Shown in pieces: positions 32,293 through 45,118 of a DNA stretch of 64,000 nt (position 1 is its first letter; every line of letters starts with the position of its first letter). The position numbers were made by a program, and so were the translations under genes. The notes under the pieces were generated by a model that saw only the letters and a list, made by a program, of their open reading frames with translations, was not told where the DNA came from and did not search any database. Where the stretch lies: contig CM064870.1 in the NCBI GenBank assembly GCA_032719365.1, forward strand, positions 43,866,194 through 43,930,193, written 5' to 3'. The DNA is from Prinsepia uniflora. Lineage: Eukaryota > Streptophyta > Magnoliopsida > Rosales > Rosaceae.

Positions 32293-32536
32293 CGTGTCGA
32301 TGCTGCGGAAATATGTGTTTGATGAATCTCATGTACTGGAGGAACAACCTATTGAACTTCGAGAGGACTTGAGTTTTGATGAACAGCCGGTACAAATTTT
32401 GGACCAAAAGGATAAGGTACTACGTCGGAAGACCGTTCCCTTGGTGAAGGTTCTCTGGAGGAACCAGAATGTGGAGGAGGCCACATGGGAACCCGAGGCG
32501 CAGATGCGAGAACAGTTCCCCTATTTGTTTCCATGA
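32293..32536 (+). pseudogene. Chromodomain and end of the polyprotein
   Basis: VSMLRKYVFD is followed by a C-terminal chromodomain-like segment, LRRKTVPLVKVLWRNQNVEEATWEPEAQM (about 32417-32500), ending at TGA 32534-32536. Chromodomains in chromovirus integrases are thought to steer insertion to particular chromatin. That may bear on why so many related LTRs have accumulated here, although the locus alone cannot show cause. This stretch has no internal stop, but everything upstream does. Confidence 0.88.
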
Positions 32537-32537
32537 A

Positions 32538-32570
32538 ATTTCGGGACGAAATTTCTTAAGGGGGGGAGAT
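32538..32570 (+). promoter_or_regulatory. Polypurine tract and conserved upstream box
   Basis: AAGGGGGGGAGA directly before the 3' LTR primes plus-strand DNA. The preceding box (TTCGGGACGAAATTTCTT) is recognisable on the minus strand next to the LTRs ending at 8918, 42284 and 55783, which ties those coding-free elements to the chromovirus family. Confidence 0.9.
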
Positions 32571-35375
32571 TGTAACGGCCCGAAAATTCGGAAAATGTAA
32601 TATTGTAAAATATTCAATAAAATGATGTTTTTACCCTTGTGATTCGTATGGTCAATTTTTTTTTGATTGGAGGGTCGAACGGACGTTGACCGATGACCGT
32701 GACGTAGTTCGGGACGTCACGAGTTCATAGACAGGTGGCACGTCCAATTCCGACGTTCGTGGTGAAAGTTATGACGTTCGGAAGCCCAGGGGCATTATCG
32801 TAATTCAGACGATATAGGAGAAAAAGTTGACTTTTTGGAATACAATTGATTTTCACATGACTCGAAAGACCGTTAGGTTCGTCTCGATGCCCCGAGTACA
32901 ACGACAGGCGGCGCGCTTGAAACGGACATTGGATGACCGAGTTACGGGTCACGGAAGTTGGAGGGCATTTTGGTAATTATTGCCTTGAGGGGATTTTGGT
33001 CATTTGCACGGCGGTTACTGTAGCACCACCGTGAAAAACAGAGTGCACGGCCATGCCGTGGTGTTTTGTACGTGCAAATTGTTTATGGCTTTAGTGGTTT
33101 GACCAGATGATTAGTTTATGTGAATTGAGGTAGTAGGAGCATGACTGAGTGACATTGGAGCATGGTTGGGCAGAGTTTCAGAGCACGAGTTGGTTTAAAA
33201 AATGGCCATGGTTTCTGTGTTTGCGGGAAACCATTTTCAGAGACCTCAATTGGTCTCCCACGGGCTGCTGGCTACACTGATCGATTAACCGTGTAAGGGA
33301 GTGGAGAGAGGATTCATTTTGCAAGCTTCTGGTAGTCTGAGAGAGAGTTGAGAGTGAGAGGTCTGAGACGGGGAAGAAAAACCAGGAATGGAGGGAAATT
33401 CAAAGGTCGAGTTTTGAGGTGAGTGGAGCCAAACCGTGAGTTGGATTAGCATTCTGAGACCATTACAAACATCCCCGTGCAAGAATTGAAGAGCTTTGAT
33501 CAAGGATTGCTCAGGAACTCAAGTTCCAGTTTCTGGAAAAACACAGGGTTGAGGACGACAGCTACCAGGTAACGACTTGTTCAATTGGTTGTGCAGTTGT
33601 GTTCGTCTAGGTTCCCTTAAGCTCCTGTCTGAGTTAATTTGAAAATGGGGCTAGGTTGGGTGAGTTCCAGACGTCGACCTGTTCCACTGTTCGAGTCTGG
33701 GTTTGATCGATTTAGGGACAGTCGAGGTTAATCATTGGTACAGAACTCAAATTAATGGATTAGAGAAGATGATAGGATTGAAAACGAGAACAATTAACTG
33801 GTCGGGTTGAGCCGCGGGTAACAGACCCGTTTAGCAGGCTAATCGGGTAGGAGAGACGACACTGTAGCTGGGCGCGTGGCCTTCACGCGCAGCCGCTTTG
33901 GGCGGCGCGGGACGGCGCGTGTGATGTCATCTCCGGTCACGGTCAACATGAAACTTAATACTTTCAGTCTAATTAACATTTTACCTTTAGGGTTCGAGTC
34001 GATCGGGAGTCGTTCAGGATAATTTCGAGGGTTCGGAAGATTAGGTCTTTAAGTTTAATTACGCGAAAAAATCCGGAAAAATTAGGGAAAGTCTTACGAG
34101 TTATTTGCGGATGATTTTAACCCTCCTTGTACGTTTTTACAGGCCCGGACATTTCCGAAGCTACTGAGGAGCGCACGAGGCGCGATTGACGCGTCCTAAA
34201 ACCGTGAGTGGACTTTTGATTTCTAAACTGTGCATGCATGACTATTTTACTTATTTATCTTGTGTTTTCACATATGATTTTATGTTTATAAATATGATAT
34301 TTCGGTTTTACATGATTTCACGCTTTTCGAGATAATTATCGCATTTCACGCTTTTCGAGGTTACGATTTTTCTCCCATGCATGAATGATGTTTTGATGAA
34401 GTATTTGGATATGATTATGCATGTTACGTATTTATGATGTTTTGATTATATTTGTGAAGTGACTTTCGGGAATTACATGTTTTGGAATTTGCATGTGAAT
34501 TCGGACATAAGTCCTAATATGACACGATATGATTTCAGAATGATTTTTTGGAAACGGATCATGATGAATCCTGGTTTGTTGAGTTTTATAAATGGTTTTG
34601 GGTTTAAAGACCAGGATAATTGATGACGGGGGCGGGCCCGAAAATTGGGTTTAAAGACCCGGATTGAGTTTAAAGACTCGGTTATCGTGATACCCCCGAG
34701 GCCTATTGATTATGTTTTGAGTTTAAAGAGTCGTTGATATCACGGGAAGGCCTGATATTGAGTTTAAAGACTCGGATAGATCCAACGGCTTAATTTTGAT
34801 TATTGATTCAGTTTTTACTTGATTTGTTTAATTGATGTTTCAAAATGATGATTTCTGGATTTTGGTAATCTTATATTGTTTTTACATGAGTTATGATGGT
34901 TTTCTGTAACGTTTTACATGTGTTTTGGAAAAAAGGGATTTCGAATGTTTGATACGAGGTCTTCGAATACCTGGTTATGCATGCGTGTTATAAAACTGAA
35001 GGGCGAACCCCGATTTCATTAAACTGTTTTCTGCAAACTTTTGTTTCGGTCCACTCACACTTTGTTGTTTTAATTACCCTCCAGGTCGTGGTACAAGTTC
35101 GGGGGCTAGCGCCGAGGAAGAGGCAGAGGCATAAAGTTTTCCGTTGCGGAGTAGTTAGTTCACAGAGTAGAATTTGTTCTTTAACTTGTTTTGTAATATT
35201 ATGCTCTGTGAAACTATGGACTTAATGTCCAGTCGGTTGTATTTGATTAATCTCACTGGTCTGACAATGAGTGTGATGTGATGTTATTTGGTTTTCCGTT
35301 CTTTTGTGTTCGATTGTCAGACGGGAGCAGGATGCTTCCCGATTATCGAGCAGATAATCGGGGTGGGCCCTGTCA
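32571..35375 (+). repeat. 3' LTR of the chromovirus
   Basis: It runs from TGTAACGGCCCG to GGGCCCTGTCA, 2805 bp. The intron-like intervals are at 33569-34142 and 34204-35094, with the 61-nt block between them the same length as in the 5' LTR. ATTTG follows at 35376-35380. Confidence 0.95.
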
Positions 35376-35806
35376 ATTTGTTTTATATGACAAGTCTGGA
35401 GCTAGAGAAGAATTTGGTGCATCATTTACTGGTTATGGAGGCTAATATGGTGGCTAAATCTACCTTGGCGGCACAAATGGAGTTGGCAGGGCTTCATTCT
35501 GCTCAAGCTGGTGTACAAGAGAGAGATGGCGAAATATTGGTCTATAACTATTGCTCTGGGCTTTGGATAATGGGCAAGGAGAGATTGGTAGGATTATACG
35601 GGACTCCTATGGAGTGGTGCTTCTATATCACTAAGCATTGTTGGAAGCATCTTTGGAAGTTGAACGTTCCAAATAAGTAGAAATCATTTTGTTAGATGTC
35701 TAGCTTGGATATTCTACTGACGATTATCAATTTAATCTTGAAAAAAAATTATTCGTTTCTGGCTTTTTTGTAGGTGTGGTAAACAAAATGATGATAGTTT
35801 TCATGC
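35376..35806 (+). pseudogene. Array unit 4, right part
   Basis: It resumes the unit interrupted at 25145, starting with the second ATTTG. The RNase H-like linker is readable (HHLLVMEANMVAKSTLAAQMELAG) in one frame, followed by the zf-RVT start. Some of the usual TGTGGACAGGTGTGG sequence at the junction has decayed. Confidence 0.65.
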
Positions 35807-36377
35807 ACTTTGGTGTTGTAAGATGAGTCAGCAGATGTGGCAGGCTTCCAACCTCCCGTTTTTTGGTCCTACAATAGGTTAGTTTTGGAATCTTTTTGAG
35901 TTTGCATTCTCTAAACTCCTAGTGTCAGAGTTAGAATGTACAATTTGTTTTCATCTGTGGACAGGTGTGGAGCTAGGGAAATAAAGTGGTGCATCATTTT
36001 CCAGTTTTGGAGGCTAATATGGTGGCTAAATCTGCCTTGGCGGTACAAATAGAGTAGGCAGGGCTTCATTCTGCTCAAGCTGGTGAACAAGAGAGAGAGG
36101 ACAAAACAATGGTCTATAACTATTACTCCGGGCTTTGGATAATGGGCAAGGAGGGATTAGTAGGATTCTACGGGACTCCTATGGAGTGGTGCTTCTATGT
36201 CACTAAGCGTTGTTGGAAGCATATTTGGAAGTTGAAAGTTCCAAATAAGTCGAAATTGTTATGTTAGATGACTAGTTTGGATATTCTACCGACGACTATT
36301 AACTTATTCTAGAAAAATATTATTCCTTTCGGGCTTTTTTGTAGGTGTGGTAAACAAAATGAAGATAGTTTTCATGC
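35807..36377 (+). pseudogene. Array unit 5
   Basis: A complete unit of 571 bp without insertion, from ACTTTGGTGTTG to the next ACTTTGG. It is the clearest uninterrupted copy for building a unit consensus. Confidence 0.65.
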
Positions 36378-36886
36378 ACTTTGGTATTATAAGATGAGTT
36401 AGAGGGTGTGGCAGACTTTCAACCTCCCTATTTCTGGTCCTACAATAGGTTATTTTTTGGATCTTTTTGAGTTTGCATTCTCTAAACTCTCAGTGTCAGA
36501 GTTAGAACGTAAATCATTTTTTCATATATGGACATGTGTGGAGCTGGAGAAATAAAGTGGTGCATCATTTGTCGGTTTTAGAGGCTAATATGGTGGCTGA
36601 ATCTACCTTGGCGGAACATATGGAATGGGCAAGGCTTCATTCTACTCAACCTTTGGCACAAAGAGAGAGAGATGGTGGAACAATGGTCTATACCTATTGC
36701 TCTGGGCTTTGGATATTGGGCAAAGAGGGATTGGTACGATTCTGCGTGACTCCTGTGGAGTGGTGCTTGTTGGGTTGCTAATGCTTTAATCTATGGGTAT
36801 GATGATGAGGTTGAGACTAACTCTTTAGAGGCAATTAATGCTTTCAAGCCTACTTTCGAGAATTGGAGTCCCTTCAGAAAGTTGAA
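36378..36886 (+). pseudogene. Array unit 6, running into unique RNase H-like sequence
   Basis: After DIGQRGIGTILRDSCGVVL this unit does not return to zf-RVT. It goes on through a TTGGGTTGCTAATGC segment into ...EVETNSLEAINAF, which is how RNase H domains of plant non-LTR elements continue. This unit therefore probably marks the original 3' side of the pseudogene before amplification. It is cut at 36886 by the next LTR. Confidence 0.6.
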
Positions 36887-39299
36887 TGTAAAATGACATT
36901 TGTGCCCTTGTATATATATTGTGGTCAAATGTTGACTTTTGACTTGGGTTGTCGAGTGCACGTGAACCGAGGTCCATTATGTAGATAGAGACGTTGAGAG
37001 TCCGTAGACAAGCGACACATCGAGATTAGACATCATACGGGGAATTTATGGGCCAGGGAAGGTTTTTTGAACTATTACGATTACACATTTTACGAGTCAC
37101 TTGACCTTGGTCTGACTTGTGGGACCCAAAAATATCTGTTTTGGGGACCATAGGATGAGTGACACTTGTCACCCACCCTACTGCCACCTTTTTACAAACA
37201 GGCATCTACACCATTTCTTTCTCCCATTTGCATCCAACCTGAAGGCCACCCCAACCATCATCATCTCCTCCATCTGATACAAACTGAGGCCACAAAGAAT
37301 GGCTGAGAGAGTGAGTGAGGCTGTGAAAGACATAAGGACACAGCGGAGCCGCGATGGTGTCCGAAAACCATGAAAAACAAGGTAAGTCATGGGTTTAAAT
37401 TTCAGGTTTTGGAGTTTGGGCATCAAACCCCAGTTTTCTTATCACCATTACCTTCTATATGGTTGTGCGAGTTCGTAGGGCTCCGAAACAGACAGAAAGA
37501 ACGAAGGAATACGCCTGGGGGAAGGTTCGAAGCTAGGCCGTGAAGGATTGAGTTTGACATGTGAGTTCCTTTTCCTTAGTTTTGAGGTGGTAGGTCTCTT
37601 TCTGGGAGTGAGACGAGTTGAATGGTCGAAGAATTGTGAGTTTTGGTGGTCAGAGGAGGAAGAGCGAGTCAGGTCGAGTCATGGGTCAAAATGACCCGTT
37701 ACAATCCAATGGGTTGACCCCTCATAAGGAAGACGATGATGATAAGGAAAGCCACGTCATCATGTTAGGCCACGTGTCCAACCAAAGGGTGACATGTGGC
37801 TAGGTGTCAGTCCAGTCAGCAGCTGACGTGGTAGTGCCTTGTCAAACGATGTGGACTAGTGAGGTGGTGCCACATGGCAACTTTTCAGAGTGTGTCAGGT
37901 GACGTGGCAGCTAATGTGGTAAGTCCACGTCAGCGATGTCAGACCATGTGAACTAGTGAGGTGGTGCCACATGTAAGTGTGTCAAAGGATTGTTAGTGAC
38001 ACGTGGCACCAATCAGGATATGCCATGTGGCAGGCTATCAGGCTGTGAATTGTCAGAGTTGTCAAGCTGCATCAGCGGGTGATATCAGTATTGACCAGCG
38101 TGACGTCAGCATTTACCGTCGTTGACCAGCATTGACTTTCGTTGACATGAATTTGACTAGCGCGTGTGGGCATGGATTTTGAGGTCAAATTGATCATGTT
38201 CGAAAGCTTTCGACAATCTGAATCCAATGTTTGTGGTTTCAAGTCGATCGGAGATCGTTTAATTGGTAATTTGGATATTTTTAGACTCAGGAAGCATGTT
38301 CGAGACATGTTTACTGTATCGGATTTTTGAGCTTTTATATTATAGACTTGTATAGATAAATAGTGACCCTCAGATGTGATTTGGGCATGCCCATAAACTT
38401 TCGATTAGTGTCGGTGTGACTTACGACACGAAGTTTGAGAGCGCAGCTTGGATAGTGTGTGAGTGGACTTTTTTTTATAACTGTGATGCATGCATAAATG
38501 TTTTAAATGTTTTATTGTATGATTTGAGGTGATATGATTTCATATCATTACTTGATGATTTTTTGATTTAAGTATCGATTTATGAACGATTTTACGGATT
38601 TACGTGAAAATAGCGTTTTGGGCTGGAGACCCAATTGGATAATGATTTTGACTTGGATTTGGAGTCAAACGTGAATTTGAAAGAAAGACTAAGATTTGAT
38701 GTGACTTGAGTATCAATTTGGTATGATTGGTTTGGATAAATCTGGATTTATGAAATGAGTTCTAGGCACTGGTTTATGATGGTGTTGTGGAAACTGCTTG
38801 TGAAAGCTATGCCTCGGGCATAGGCCCAATTGAACAATGTTTTGACTCAATTTGAGACATAAATAGTTTTAAAATGAGTTTACTAGATTTGGTGACTACT
38901 CTACATATGCCATCCTTTGTGATTTGATTGTCTCCTCTAGACGTCGTAGATCCTGTAGATGATATCACCCCAAACGTCGTAGATCCTGGGATGTACTCGG
39001 ATGTGAGACTCCCGAGTTACACGCGTAGCATTGACATCGTGACAGTTACTTGAATATCGAGGATTGGTTATATTGTGATTTATTGATATTCCTGTCCAGA
39101 TTTTTGTATTATGATTGAATTATTTTCATATGATTTTATTTCTATGCATGCAGGCTTTTAACCTGGAGGGTAAACTGTGATTTTTCTTAAATTGTATTTT
39201 GAAATTTTTTATTTTTGTCCACTCACACTTTGAATGTTTTTATTGACCCTCCATGTCGCGGCGTAGAGTATGAGGTTGATACTGAGACTGAGGCATAAC
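36887..39299 (+). mobile_element. LTR copy A (right end missing), plus strand
   Basis: It starts TGTAAAATGACATTTGTGCCC, a shortened form of the family start, and carries the palindrome at 37151-37180, the donor-like CAAGGTAAGT (37379) and GTGTGAGTGGAC (38458). At 39299, after GAGGCATAAC, a minus-strand LTR begins. It overlaps copy A' (45119-53112) from about 37190 on. The most economical reading is that A and A' were LTRs of one element, or two related insertions joined by a deletion. TTGAA (36882-36886) would be the left target duplication, but no exact partner is visible. Confidence 0.6.
37151..37180. repeat. Palindrome in LTR copy A
   Basis: TAGGATGAGTGACA-ct-TGTCACCCACCCTA has 14-bp arms with two mismatches and the same centre as the palindromes at 2873, 48389 and 60334. 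Confidence 0.7.
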
Positions 39300-42284
39300 T
39301 GTCAGGACCCACCCCCAATTCCCCCGGGATTAAGGGCTAAGGCCTGCTCCCGTCTAATTTACGCATAACACGTAGGCTAACCCGACGTTCAACCTTCGTG
39401 TGACACGTAAGTCGGAAAAGGGATTCTCGAGCCAACCTTACAAAAGCTTCCGGACTTCCAAGAGTGTGCAGAAACTACTGTGGATCACGTGGGTGATGGC
39501 TCCATCTCTCTCTCAACTGACAGCTCGCAACGCAACAACCTGGAGGGTATCGAAACACAAAAAGACTGTGAGTGCACAAAATAAAGTATAAGTTTAAAAC
39601 AGTTCATAAAACAAGTACATTTATACCCTCCAATTAAAAACAAATGCATGCATATCAAATTCATGTCATAAAACCATTCAATATTCTGGTTAAGCAAAAC
39701 AAGTAAGAAAAATCGAGCACAGGTTCATTTTCTCAAATCCCGGGCCTCAACCCAAAACCATCGAAAACCTTTATTGAAAACCGTCATAATCAAAACTCAG
39801 TGAAATCCAAACACACTTGAAACCACATATCCATCCATCGAACCTCCTGGATCTATCCAAGTCTTTAAACTCCCGAATCTTTAAACTCCCGAATCTTTAA
39901 ACTCAATCCAGGCCTCAATATAATCCGAGTCTTTAAACTCCCGAGTCTTTAAACTCAACAGGCCTACGGGGGAAAATCATAATATCCGAGTCTTTAAACT
40001 CCCGATTCTTTAAACTCAATCTGGGTCTTTAAACCCAATCTGGGCCCGCCCCCGTCATATCATATCTAGGTCTTTAAACCCAATAACCAGATCCAGAAAA
40101 TCCATTCCATGACCACTATCCATAGCCGAATCCGAATCCGCAATCTCATCAGGATCCCGGATCCAAACCCAGTACCCATATCCATATCCATTTCCAAATC
40201 CGAGTTCGAAACCATCATTCTGTAAGCTGGCATCCAGAATAACCATTCCGAACCCAAACCCAGAATCCACTTCACGTCCCAAATCGAATCTCAAATCGTC
40301 ATCCAGAAATCCGATTCAAAAACCCGAAATCACGTTTCTTAAAACCACTTTCTGATCTGGGCTTCAAGCCCGAAAACACTTTTCTGAAATCCATTTTAAA
40401 TCATTGATATTAAATCATATTTCAAATCTCGAAATCAAATCATTAAAACCAGATTTAAATCACAACATCCGTTTAATCTCATAAAACGTGAAATTCCGTA
40501 AAATACCTCGGAAAACGTGCAAAATCGTAAACCATCAAGATCATAAATCAAATCATAGAATCACGTATAGAAAACATATAAAACCATATATGCATGCATC
40601 ATAAGTTAGAAAACAAAGTCCACTCATAGACCATAGCGTCGTCGGGTCGATACGCGCGCACTAATGCTTTCCTGGCTAATCCGCTATCACCGGCTTTCCT
40701 GAACCTGTCCAAATTCTATAATAAGATTACTAACTACTTCATTAAGCTTCTACTAAAGCCCCATAATTTTTTCGAATTTTTAACTATTTTTAACCGAGGG
40801 CTAAATCCTTTGGACATCCCGAAACCTATTGAGACGATGTCCGATTGACTCGAAACCAGTGCCAAAATGTTCGTTACATCGAATACTTTAAAAGTCGTGT
40901 TGGAACCTTCCTCAAAAGACGTACCACGCGCCCTGCGCGTGGGAGCCACTCGCCGGTTCCTGTTCATCTTCTTCCTCGAGTGAATCGGGTCCGATTCGGT
41001 CCAATATTCAACCGGTTCACTTGAACCGGCGGTCACGATTTACTTCTATAATGTCAATAATTTGGGTCCGTTTGCACTCCTCTAAATCCCTATAGTTTTG
41101 TCACAAGATTTCTGATCAAACTACATATTTAGAATTCGAGTTGAAGGCTGGAATTATACCTCCCAAAGCAAGGATGGTTGAACATTTTCCCGTCCCTCTA
41201 TTTTCCAGGTTCCCGACCACCATTGGCCATGACTCCAGTTCCCCTAGCTTCCTTATGGTCTCCAAAGCCGTCCCTAATACACCAAAACAATCAAACATGG
41301 CAATATCGGGGTTTTCCATTTTAAATTGAAACAGAGCCAATTTTCGAGAAACGACCTTACTGTCCATCTCCAGCTTCGTTTTCAATTCCTGTGAGCTCGT
41401 CTGAGTCTCCAGAGTCTCTTATAACCCACCATTATAGTCAACAGGCTAGAGAACCTCATTTACCATTTTTGGAGGTCACAAGGAGCTCACGGCTTCATTC
41501 AATTCCTTACCTTCGTGCCCCACCATGGTAACCTTCATCATCATCTCTTATTTTTCCTTCACGGGATACTAGCAAGGGTTGAATAGCAAAGAGGTTATGC
41601 GTCTTGGATTCACGGTCACAATCCACCTTCTGCACTCTGTTTTCTCTCATATCGTGTAACCGTGCAGTTGAATTTGTTTAAGGCGGTTGAAGAAAGGTCC
41701 ACTGCCTTCCAGAGAAGGACAAGTGTCCCCAATTTGGTGGGCACATTTTCCTAGGCACCAGGAGTCACAATTCCATTGGCACAAATCCCCACACCCTGGA
41801 AAAGACCAAAATACTCCTTTACGCCAAATTACCATTTTGCCCCTCGTATCTTTAGGCCCATAACTACCTAATCCGAAGTCCGATGATGATGTGTCGTCTG
41901 TTGTTGTACTCAGGACATCGAGACCTATCTAACGGTCCTCGAAATACGTGAAAGTGATTTATCTACCAAAAAGTCAACCACTGCCCCTATTTTATCACAA
42001 TTACCAAATTGCCCTTGAACTTCCAAACGTCATAACTTCCTCCTCGGATGTCGGAATCGGACATGCCACCTGTCTATGAACTTGTGACGTCCCAAACTAC
42101 GTCATGGTCATCAGTCAAAGTCCATTTGACCGCCCGAAATAAAAGTCAACATTTTTGCCCATTCCAAGGGCAAAATCGTCATTTTTCAATGTTCGTCCTA
42201 ATATCTCCAACTAATCATCGATTAACTTCACTAATCCGTCATTAACAACTAATATAATCCCGATTTCTGGGACGGGTCGTTACA
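39300..42284 (-). repeat. 3' LTR of the minus-strand element
   Basis: It is 2985 bp and on plus has GGTTTAAAGACCC/GAGTTTAAAGACTC hairpins in reverse complement (39860-40080), CTGTGAGTGCAC (39567) and GTCCACTCATAG (40618) as the inverted motif pair, and ATTATACCTCCC (41151), the complement of a donor-like GGGAGGTATAAT. Confidence 0.75.
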
Positions 42285-45118
42285 ATCTACCCCCTTAAAG
42301 AATTTCATCCCCGAAATTCCGAATCTCCTACTTTCGTAACTAATTGGGGAAAATCTAACTGGTCTCACACTTGGGTTTCCTACCTGGTGTCCAGCAGCTG
42401 CCAATCCAAAGTATCCTGACAGTGTCCAAACTGTCCCCACATCTCTCTCAGTGAATCAACTCAACCAACTTTAATTCATCAGGAGACCATCGCGATCGCA
42501 TTGGGGTCATCACAAATCCATCTCGTTCCCACGATATTACCAACACTACACCTCAACTATCACTAGGTACGCACCACTGCTATCAGGCTCAATCCTCCGG
42601 ACTCCCTTCGAGTCGAGCCTTCCTCGTATCAACATCCCAGCACGTCTGGTGAGTGTGCCGTCAACAACACAAACTTAAGTACACCCATTCACAAGATGGC
42701 ATATTCCGATCTAGATACTTGTATTCAGTATTAGCCATTTATCAATCCATACTGCTTCCGTCAATGATCCGTGCTGACCTCACGGAAGTCACAACCTACT
42801 CGCTCACTCTACGAGCTCAACCAACCATCTCACCAGTTGTTCTACTAACCATCAACATTGTTAACCTGTGGATACTCCTTCCACGACCTACACCTCATGT
42901 CTGCCACTGGTCCCTATCACATACCTATCAACCGTGGTCACACTTCTCAATATCAGAGTCCCACCAGCCACTCATGGCTCTGAGCCTTCAGCTCAAATCA
43001 GTACTGATTCCTTCCAATTAATTAAATCACTTAGGATCACTCGGATACAATCCACATCCTAACTGATCAAACACATCAAAACTATTTTGATTCACCAAGC
43101 AGCACTAAGCCGATTGCCAACATTTCCACCAAAACATCATGATGCACGTCCAAACGCATTGCATGGGTCGACCACTGCAGAACCAGTACGTACATATTCC
43201 AAGTACCTGCACCTGTTGCCACCAACCACATGCAAGGACAACCCTACGAACCTTGAAGGAAACAAAGATATTTTAGAATACCTCAAACACAGTTCATAGA
43301 GTATATCCTCACGTACTTCCAACGTCATCTTACAGTATGTCCACTAATCAACCACAGTGGCATCAGCCACGCACTACGACATCCAAAGTCCAACTAACAA
43401 CACCAAGGTGTAACCGTCCCTATGACAACTAAACTTCTTTTTACCCATACCGATTAACACCTGCCTACCAGCTAGTCACGTTTTACATGTGTAGTTCGTT
43501 AGTCTAATCCTACCACTATGCTGAACTACATGTCTTCCAGGAAAGTCCAATTCAAGTCCCTTCCGCGTTTCCTGGTCTCATGGTCAATATAAACCTCAAA
43601 CACATCTCACTTATGTACATAGGGCAGCCCCATCACTAGCTCTAAGTCCAATACTCATACGTCTAAGAGACAGACCACATATGTCCTACATAACTCCAAG
43701 GTGGTCAAGCTATCCAACTTATGTCTCACAGGCGATCCTCCTGCTCCACAACTACCCAAACCTATCAGAAGCAATCCAATCCCGATCTACACACGCCTAT
43801 GTGGATCCTATTGACTAGGTTTCAGACTACTGCATTAAATCCAATCGATCTGATATACCGTACGTCTAGATTGTGGGTTCTCTTCAATAACCTCATATCA
43901 ATCAGTTGTAGTCACTCCTTCTCAGCTTCCTTCCGTCGTCCTTCAACGGAACTCTCAATAGTCCACAACTAGGACATCACAAGTCATCCAACCTTAATCC
44001 AACTTAACACAATCCTACGGCACTCACCACACAGGCCACTCCCGGCATCACCAAGTACTCTTTCTACTCTTGAACACATCCACAAGTGTCCACGATCAAG
44101 GGGGTTTACGACTCCGAAGATACCACCACTAAATCTCCCAAATCGGCACTCAATAACTAACACCAACTCGGAATCAGCACGACATCTCATTATCTAAACC
44201 ACAACATCTCCTGATTCCGAGATTCCAATCATGGTACGTGATCTACAAGTATACCACCTCCGGACTAATTTTCCAAGCGTTACTTCCTCTGCTACGCTGA
44301 GATAATCCTCAACTCCTACGGATCACAGCCACGTGTCCGTAACTAGCTTAACTCATCGATCAACTCACCTGTCTGTTCACACTGTGTATGGTCCTCTAAA
44401 AGGATGTCAGTCATTACATCTCAACCTTTCCGAGATTCAACTCCAAGCACCACTGCTACACTCGTACCCGACTCTCGGGATCAAAATCAACGGTTACTCA
44501 CCTTGGACTCCCCAGTCACTACCCTCGAAGTCGTCGATCACTTCTCAGACAATTTCCAAGCACGGCCCTCGACATTACCTAAATGCCAATCTCGGCATTT
44601 CTGATACATCAGGATGAGTCCACGAAATCAACCCCAAGGATGGTCAAACCCGACCATATCAACCTAACCCGATCCAACACGAGGCAGAGGTCCACCGCGC
44701 TTCCGCTGCGCTACTCTGTTCAAACTCAAGGTATCCTGACCGTTCGTCCTAACCATGACCTACCAATAGTCCTCACTACCGGCCCCAATCTCAACTCAAT
44801 GTGCCCATCTGTTCCTTTACAAACAATCTGACTCGTGGCACATTATCTCTACTCCCGGGTTCACAATACTCTAAGCCCGAACCTCTGCTCACACTGAGCC
44901 CAAAACCCTCAATCTACGCTCGGGTCGAGGAAACTAACATCCCTCGTCAGCCACAACTCTGAGCAACCACATGCTCCACCAACACCGCCAACTTAATGGA
45001 CTCGTCCAGAGTCATCCACCAACCATCTACTACCTCGGCTGCACCTAGCAGCACAGTCTCCAGTCTGGCCGTAAGTCGGCCCAAGCCACAACGACTATTT
45101 ACCACAACCCCGTCTCAC
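42285..45118 (-). other. Coding-free internal domain, C-rich on plus
   Basis: No gag or pol motif is seen in six frames. Short matches to the internal domain at 8919-12626 keep the same order (43860-43915, 44200-44235, 44325-44375 against 10790-10860, 11180-11225, 11240-11290). Open frames here are short and not conserved. Confidence 0.55.

Larger units (their letters stand above)
25146..35375 (+). mobile_element. Ty3/gypsy chromovirus, Tekay/Del-like, structurally complete (10.23 kb), TSD ATTTG
   Basis: LTRs at 25146-27995 and 32571-35375 flank a 4.6-kb interior with primer site, gag, protease, RT, RNase H, integrase, chromodomain and polypurine tract in that order. ATTTG lies on both sides (25141-25145, 35376-35380). 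The gene order, with integrase after RNase H and a C-terminal chromodomain, and the long LTRs fit the Tekay/Del branch of plant chromoviruses. The polyprotein is broken by stops and frameshifts. The first ~480 bp of the two LTRs differ at roughly 20 positions by eye, many of them CpG-type transitions, so insertion is not very recent. It sits in the zf-RVT/RNase H array on the same strand. Confidence 0.95.
39300..45118 (-). mobile_element. Minus-strand coding-free LTR element, right end deleted
   Basis: One LTR (39300-42284; TGTCAGGACCCACC to GGGTCGTTACA on plus) is followed by the purine tract complement ATCTACCCCCTTAAAG and the conserved ATTTCATCCCCGAAATTCC box, then 2.8 kb of C-rich, G-poor sequence without protein motifs. 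No second LTR or primer site appears before 45118, where copy A' starts abruptly. A deletion probably removed the 5' LTR. Parts of the internal region match, diverged, that at 8919-12626, so the two are one family. Confidence 0.65.
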
